7,644 nucleotides of DNA from positions 1-7,644 of the forward strand of contig JAUWNO010000099.1 in NCBI GenBank assembly GCA_030612605.1, read 5' to 3'. The translations under genes were made by a program, and so were the position numbers. Positions 5,455 through 7,644 of the stretch are shown piece after piece. This DNA is from Armatimonadota bacterium (GTDB lineage: Bacteria > Cloacimonadota > Cloacimonadia > Cloacimonadales > TCS61). The notes below the pieces were generated by a model. It saw only the letters and a list, made by a program, of their open reading frames with translations, did no database searches and was not told the DNA's origin. How positions within the stretch are numbered: the stretch's first letter is position 1; every line of letters begins with the position of its first letter.

Positions 5455-6213
5455 ATGAAAGGAAAAGAAATTAAAAAAATTGCTGTCATTCCTGCCAGGT
5501 TTGCTTCCTCCAGGTTTCCAGGGAAACCTTTGGCAATGCTGGGAAATAAAACTTTGATACAGTATGTTTATGATTCTGCTGTTCAAACAGATTTATTTGA
5601 TAAAATAACCGTAGCTACTGATGATAAACAAATTTTTGATAACGTTACTGATTTTGGAGGAGATGTTGTTCTCACTTCAAAACATCATAAAAGCGGAACC
5701 GATCGAATTGCTGAGGTTTGTAAAAATCTTGAAGCAGAAATCATCGTCAATATTCAGGGAGATGAACCATTCATCTCAAAGGAACCTTTGCAAAAACTTA
5801 TTTTTGCATTTGAAGACCGAAAAGTTCAAGTTGCTTCCTTGATGCACAAATTAAAGGAAGAAATTGAGAATCCCAATATTGTGAAAGTAGTTTGTGATAA
5901 TAATAATTTTGCCTTATATTTTTCTCGGTCTCCGATTCCTTTCTATCGCACCCCGCACTCCGCAGCCTGCACTTCGCAACCCGTATTCTTCCAACACATC
6001 GGAGTTTATGCTTTCCGAAGAGAAGCTTTATTTAAGTTTATCCAATTACCAATGGGTAAATTGGAACAAATTGAAAAACTAGAACAACTGCGATTGCTGG
6101 AGAATGGTATCAAAATAAAAATGATTGAAACCTCTTTTCAGGGAATAGGAATAGATACACCTGAAGATTTGAAAAAGGCTGAATTAATTCTGCAAAAAGC
6201 AAATTCTGAATAA
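5455..6213 (+). CDS. kdsB: 3-deoxy-manno-octulosonate cytidylyltransferase (CMP-Kdo synthetase)
   Basis: KdsB activates Kdo with CTP to give CMP-Kdo and pyrophosphate in the cytoplasm, the step before Kdo transfer to lipid A. The 252-residue length fits the family. Family motifs are intact: VIPARFASSRFPGKPL (11-26) for nucleotide binding, TDD at 55-57, SGTDR at 80-84, NIQGDEPF at 99-106, NPNIVKVV at 139-146, YFSRSPIPF at 155-163, HIGVYAFR at 181-188, KLEQIEKLEQLRLLENG at 202-218 and IDTPEDL at 233-239. The start follows a weak GGAAA 8 nt upstream of ATG, and its N-terminus aligns well with the family start. Residues 166-177 (TPHSAACTSQPV) are coded by a GC-rich, low-complexity patch unlike the rest of the gene. 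The patch lies in a loop that varies in this family, so activity is probably kept. No other Kdo or LPS gene is in the window. Confidence 0.97.
   Translation: MKGKEIKKIAVIPARFASSRFPGKPLAMLGNKTLIQYVYDSAVQTDLFDKITVATDDKQIFDNVTDFGGDVVLTSKHHKSGTDRIAEVCKNLEAEIIVNIQGDEPFISKEPLQKLIFAFEDRKVQVASLMHKLKEEIENPNIVKVVCDNNNFALYFSRSPIPFYRTPHSAACTSQPVFFQHIGVYAFRREALFKFIQLPMGKLEQIEKLEQLRLLENGIKIKMIETSFQGIGIDTPEDLKKAELILQKANSE
5951..5983 (+). other. GC-rich repeat-like patch inside kdsB
   Basis: 24 of these 33 bases are G or C, in an otherwise AT-rich gene. The patch repeats the pattern CCGCACTCCGC, then CTGCACTTCGC, so it looks like a short repeat captured in frame. It encodes residues 166-177, between the conserved YFSRSPIPF and HIGVYAFR blocks. 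The loop length stays close to that of E. coli KdsB, so this looks like replacement or drift of a tolerant loop rather than a large insertion. Confidence 0.45.
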
Positions 6214-6279
6214 TTATTTACTACTTTATTTCTAGAAAAACCTTGCGAATAGTTACATAAAGAGGAATTCATCTTGTTA

Positions 6280-6350
6280 AACCTTCGCAATGGTTGATTC
6301 CTATTTCCTGACCATTACGGAGGTTTCGTTTCTCAACCATCCGTAAGGTC
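6280..6350. repeat. Three-arm imperfect inverted repeat between kdsB and receptor gene
   Basis: AACCTTCGCAATGGTTGA (6280-6297) is matched in reverse complement by TCAACCATCCGTAAGGTC (6333-6350) at about 15 of 18 positions. A third related arm, GACCATTACGGAGGTTT (from 6310), lies between them and matches the reverse complement of the first at about 12 of 14 core positions. Alternative pairings are therefore possible. It sits where two genes converge, so a role in ending transcription from either side is plausible, but no T tract adjoins it. It looks like a dispersed palindromic repeat. Confidence 0.6.
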
Positions 6351-6386
6351 TTGGTTTTCACTCATTTTAATTTTTCCTTCATCATT

Positions 6387-6414
6387 GGATATTCCGTGTT
6401 GGATATTGGATATT
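6387..6414 (+). repeat. Short GGATATT repeat
   Basis: GGATATT occurs at 6387-6393, 6401-6407 and 6408-6414. It recalls the GATATTC element of the 47-bp tandem array at 3901-4060, so both may belong to one loose AT-rich repeat family. No coding potential is seen. Confidence 0.4.
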
Positions 6415-6453
6415 ATTTTACTTACCCACTCAATTCTTTAAAGAGCCTTTTTT

Positions 6454-7644
6454 TTAGAACTTGATTTCTGTTGTAATAAATATATTGAAAAGCGGTGAAG
6501 GACTCACATATGGATAATAAGCATCATAATGCGGATTAGTTTCTGTTCCATTTAATGACCTGCCGTATATTTTGGAAATATAAGCTCTTGTATAATTGTC
6601 CTTGCGATTGAATAGGTTATTTAGATTAATGCGAATTAAAGCTTCTTTCTTCCCAATATGAAATTTGTAGGATAATGAACCATTAAACTCTAAGAAGTAT
6701 GGCAGTTTTGCTTCTGATTCGATATAATCATAATCATATCCTCCACCAGAGCCAACATTTACATATTCTCCATTGATCAGGTCATATTCACCGTCTCCAT
6801 CATCATTGACAATATAGCCCTGTTCTCCATCAGAATCAAAAGTGCCATCTTCTTTATAGAAATAGATTTCTTTGATGTATTTATTGGTATAAGTTGTATA
6901 ATAATCATCCCACCATTTTGTTGCCAGACCGATTCTCAGATTTCCATCTAAAGGTAAACCGTAGAATGTATATCCAATATTTCCGTTTGCCATTTTTTCG
7001 GGAGAATAGGGAACAACTTTTCCGATTACATCTTCAGCATCTTCATAAAAAATCTGTTGTATATTCATTTTTTGCCAGCGATTTTTAGAAAATGTGGCTG
7101 AACCGCTAAAATCAAAATTCATATATTTTGCGGTTAAACCGAGTTCCAATCCCTGATGCCTGGCAATTCCTGCATTTACTGTTTTGCTCTCACCATGTGA
7201 ATCTTGAATTGATTCGATTTTGTCTGTATAATCTGTGAAGTAGTAGTTTGCATTTGCACTTAAATTAGAGTTTTGAAAACCAATTCCGAATTCTTTTGTC
7301 TCTGTCTGTTCCGGTACTAATTTCATTTCTTCTCCATCATCGAGGATTTGGTTAACTCCGGGCCCATCAGTTCTATCGTACCAATTCAGTACTCTGGGTT
7401 CTTTGTAAGCAATCGAGTAATTTGCCATAAGATTGATTTTATCTGTTAGATTGTAATTTAGTCCGCACTTGGGAGAAAAAAATTTGAATGTTCGTTTGTA
7501 ATCATCTTCCTCGAATTTTTTGACTTCGACCCAGGTTGAATCTTCAGGATTGAATACAATTTCAGTTATATCTTTGGTTTGATAGAAATAGATATCTGTT
7601 AATTCACCTTTCAGGAAATCGAAAGCATAAATGGGATTTTCTTC
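6454..7644 (-). CDS. TonB-dependent outer-membrane receptor, C-terminal part (5' end off window)
   Basis: The reverse frame is open from the window edge to TAA at 6454, giving 396 residues with no start. An internal Met at 7428 is not the likely start, because the frame continues upstream with family-typical sequence. FSPKCGLNYNLTDKINL runs directly into MANYSIAYKEPR, the barrel strand pattern of TonB-dependent receptors. Further signs are ETKEFGIGFQ, ANANYYFTDYTDKIES, GIARHQGLELGLTAKY, alternating aromatic strands such as IGYTFYGLPLDGNLRIGLATKWW, and LRINLNNLFNRKDNYT-like sequence near the end (IRINLNNLFNRKDNYT). The protein ends in EIKF, and the terminal Phe is the usual outer-membrane assembly signal. 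The plug domain, signal peptide and TonB box lie outside the window. Such proteins import siderophores, cobalamin, glycans or peptides; the substrate cannot be told here. An Asp/Gly/Tyr-rich loop (fragment residues about 263-317) stands out. Transcription converges with kdsB. Confidence 0.93.
   Translation of the reverse strand, partial: EENPIYAFDFLKGELTDIYFYQTKDITEIVFNPEDSTWVEVKKFEEDDYKRTFKFFSPKCGLNYNLTDKINLMANYSIAYKEPRVLNWYDRTDGPGVNQILDDGEEMKLVPEQTETKEFGIGFQNSNLSANANYYFTDYTDKIESIQDSHGESKTVNAGIARHQGLELGLTAKYMNFDFSGSATFSKNRWQKMNIQQIFYEDAEDVIGKVVPYSPEKMANGNIGYTFYGLPLDGNLRIGLATKWWDDYYTTYTNKYIKEIYFYKEDGTFDSDGEQGYIVNDDGDGEYDLINGEYVNVGSGGGYDYDYIESEAKLPYFLEFNGSLSYKFHIGKKEALIRINLNNLFNRKDNYTRAYISKIYGRSLNGTETNPHYDAYYPYVSPSPLFNIFITTEIKF

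Noticed and set aside
6436..6455. TCTTTAAAGA followed by GCC and eight Ts, as a plus-strand terminator for kdsB
   Set aside because: The palindrome has no loop and few G-C pairs, it lies over 220 bp after kdsB, and the T run overlaps the end of the receptor gene.

Overview
The window is AT-rich DNA from a diderm (Gram-negative-type) bacterium. KdsB implies a Kdo-containing lipopolysaccharide, and the 3' half of a TonB-dependent receptor and a predicted lipoprotein also point to an outer membrane. The archaeal/eukaryotic-type prolyl-tRNA synthetase, AT-rich coding and repeat-filled intergenic DNA fit a member of the Fibrobacteres-Chlorobi-Bacteroidetes (FCB) neighbourhood, with Cloacimonadota a reasonable guess. 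That placement is inference from style, not a database result.

Layout: (1) 1-1353, minus strand: proS, truncated by the window edge at its 3' end. (2) 1354-1988: a divergent proS/mnmG gap made mostly of repeats. A 77-bp direct repeat (75/77 identical) brackets a 325-bp segment with near-perfect 15-bp inverted ends, and that segment contains several smaller palindromes. (3) 1989-3839, plus strand: complete mnmG. (4) 3840-4510: no credible gene; a 47-bp tandem repeat, then five consecutive inverted repeats, then an A-rich leader with a stem-loop just before the next ribosome binding site. (5) 4511-5317, plus: a predicted lipoprotein resembling LPP20-type proteins. (6) 5318-5454: a strong 13-bp inverted repeat. 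(7) 5455-6213, plus: complete kdsB, with a GC-rich repeat-like patch inside a variable loop. (8) 6214-6453: convergent gap holding a three-arm imperfect inverted repeat and a short GGATATT repeat. (9) 6454-7644, minus: C-terminal part of a TonB-dependent receptor, open at the window edge.

The genes do not form an obvious pathway. Two serve translation (proS charges tRNA-Pro, mnmG modifies tRNA wobble uridine), and three serve the cell envelope (lipoprotein, Kdo activation, outer-membrane uptake). Every adjacent gene pair is separated by repeat-bearing DNA, so each gene is probably its own transcription unit.

I found no CRISPR array, tRNA or rRNA gene, transposase, phage gene or defence system. 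The distinctive content is the density and variety of small palindromic repeats and their apparent spread into a coding sequence (kdsB) and possibly a ribosome binding site (mnmG).
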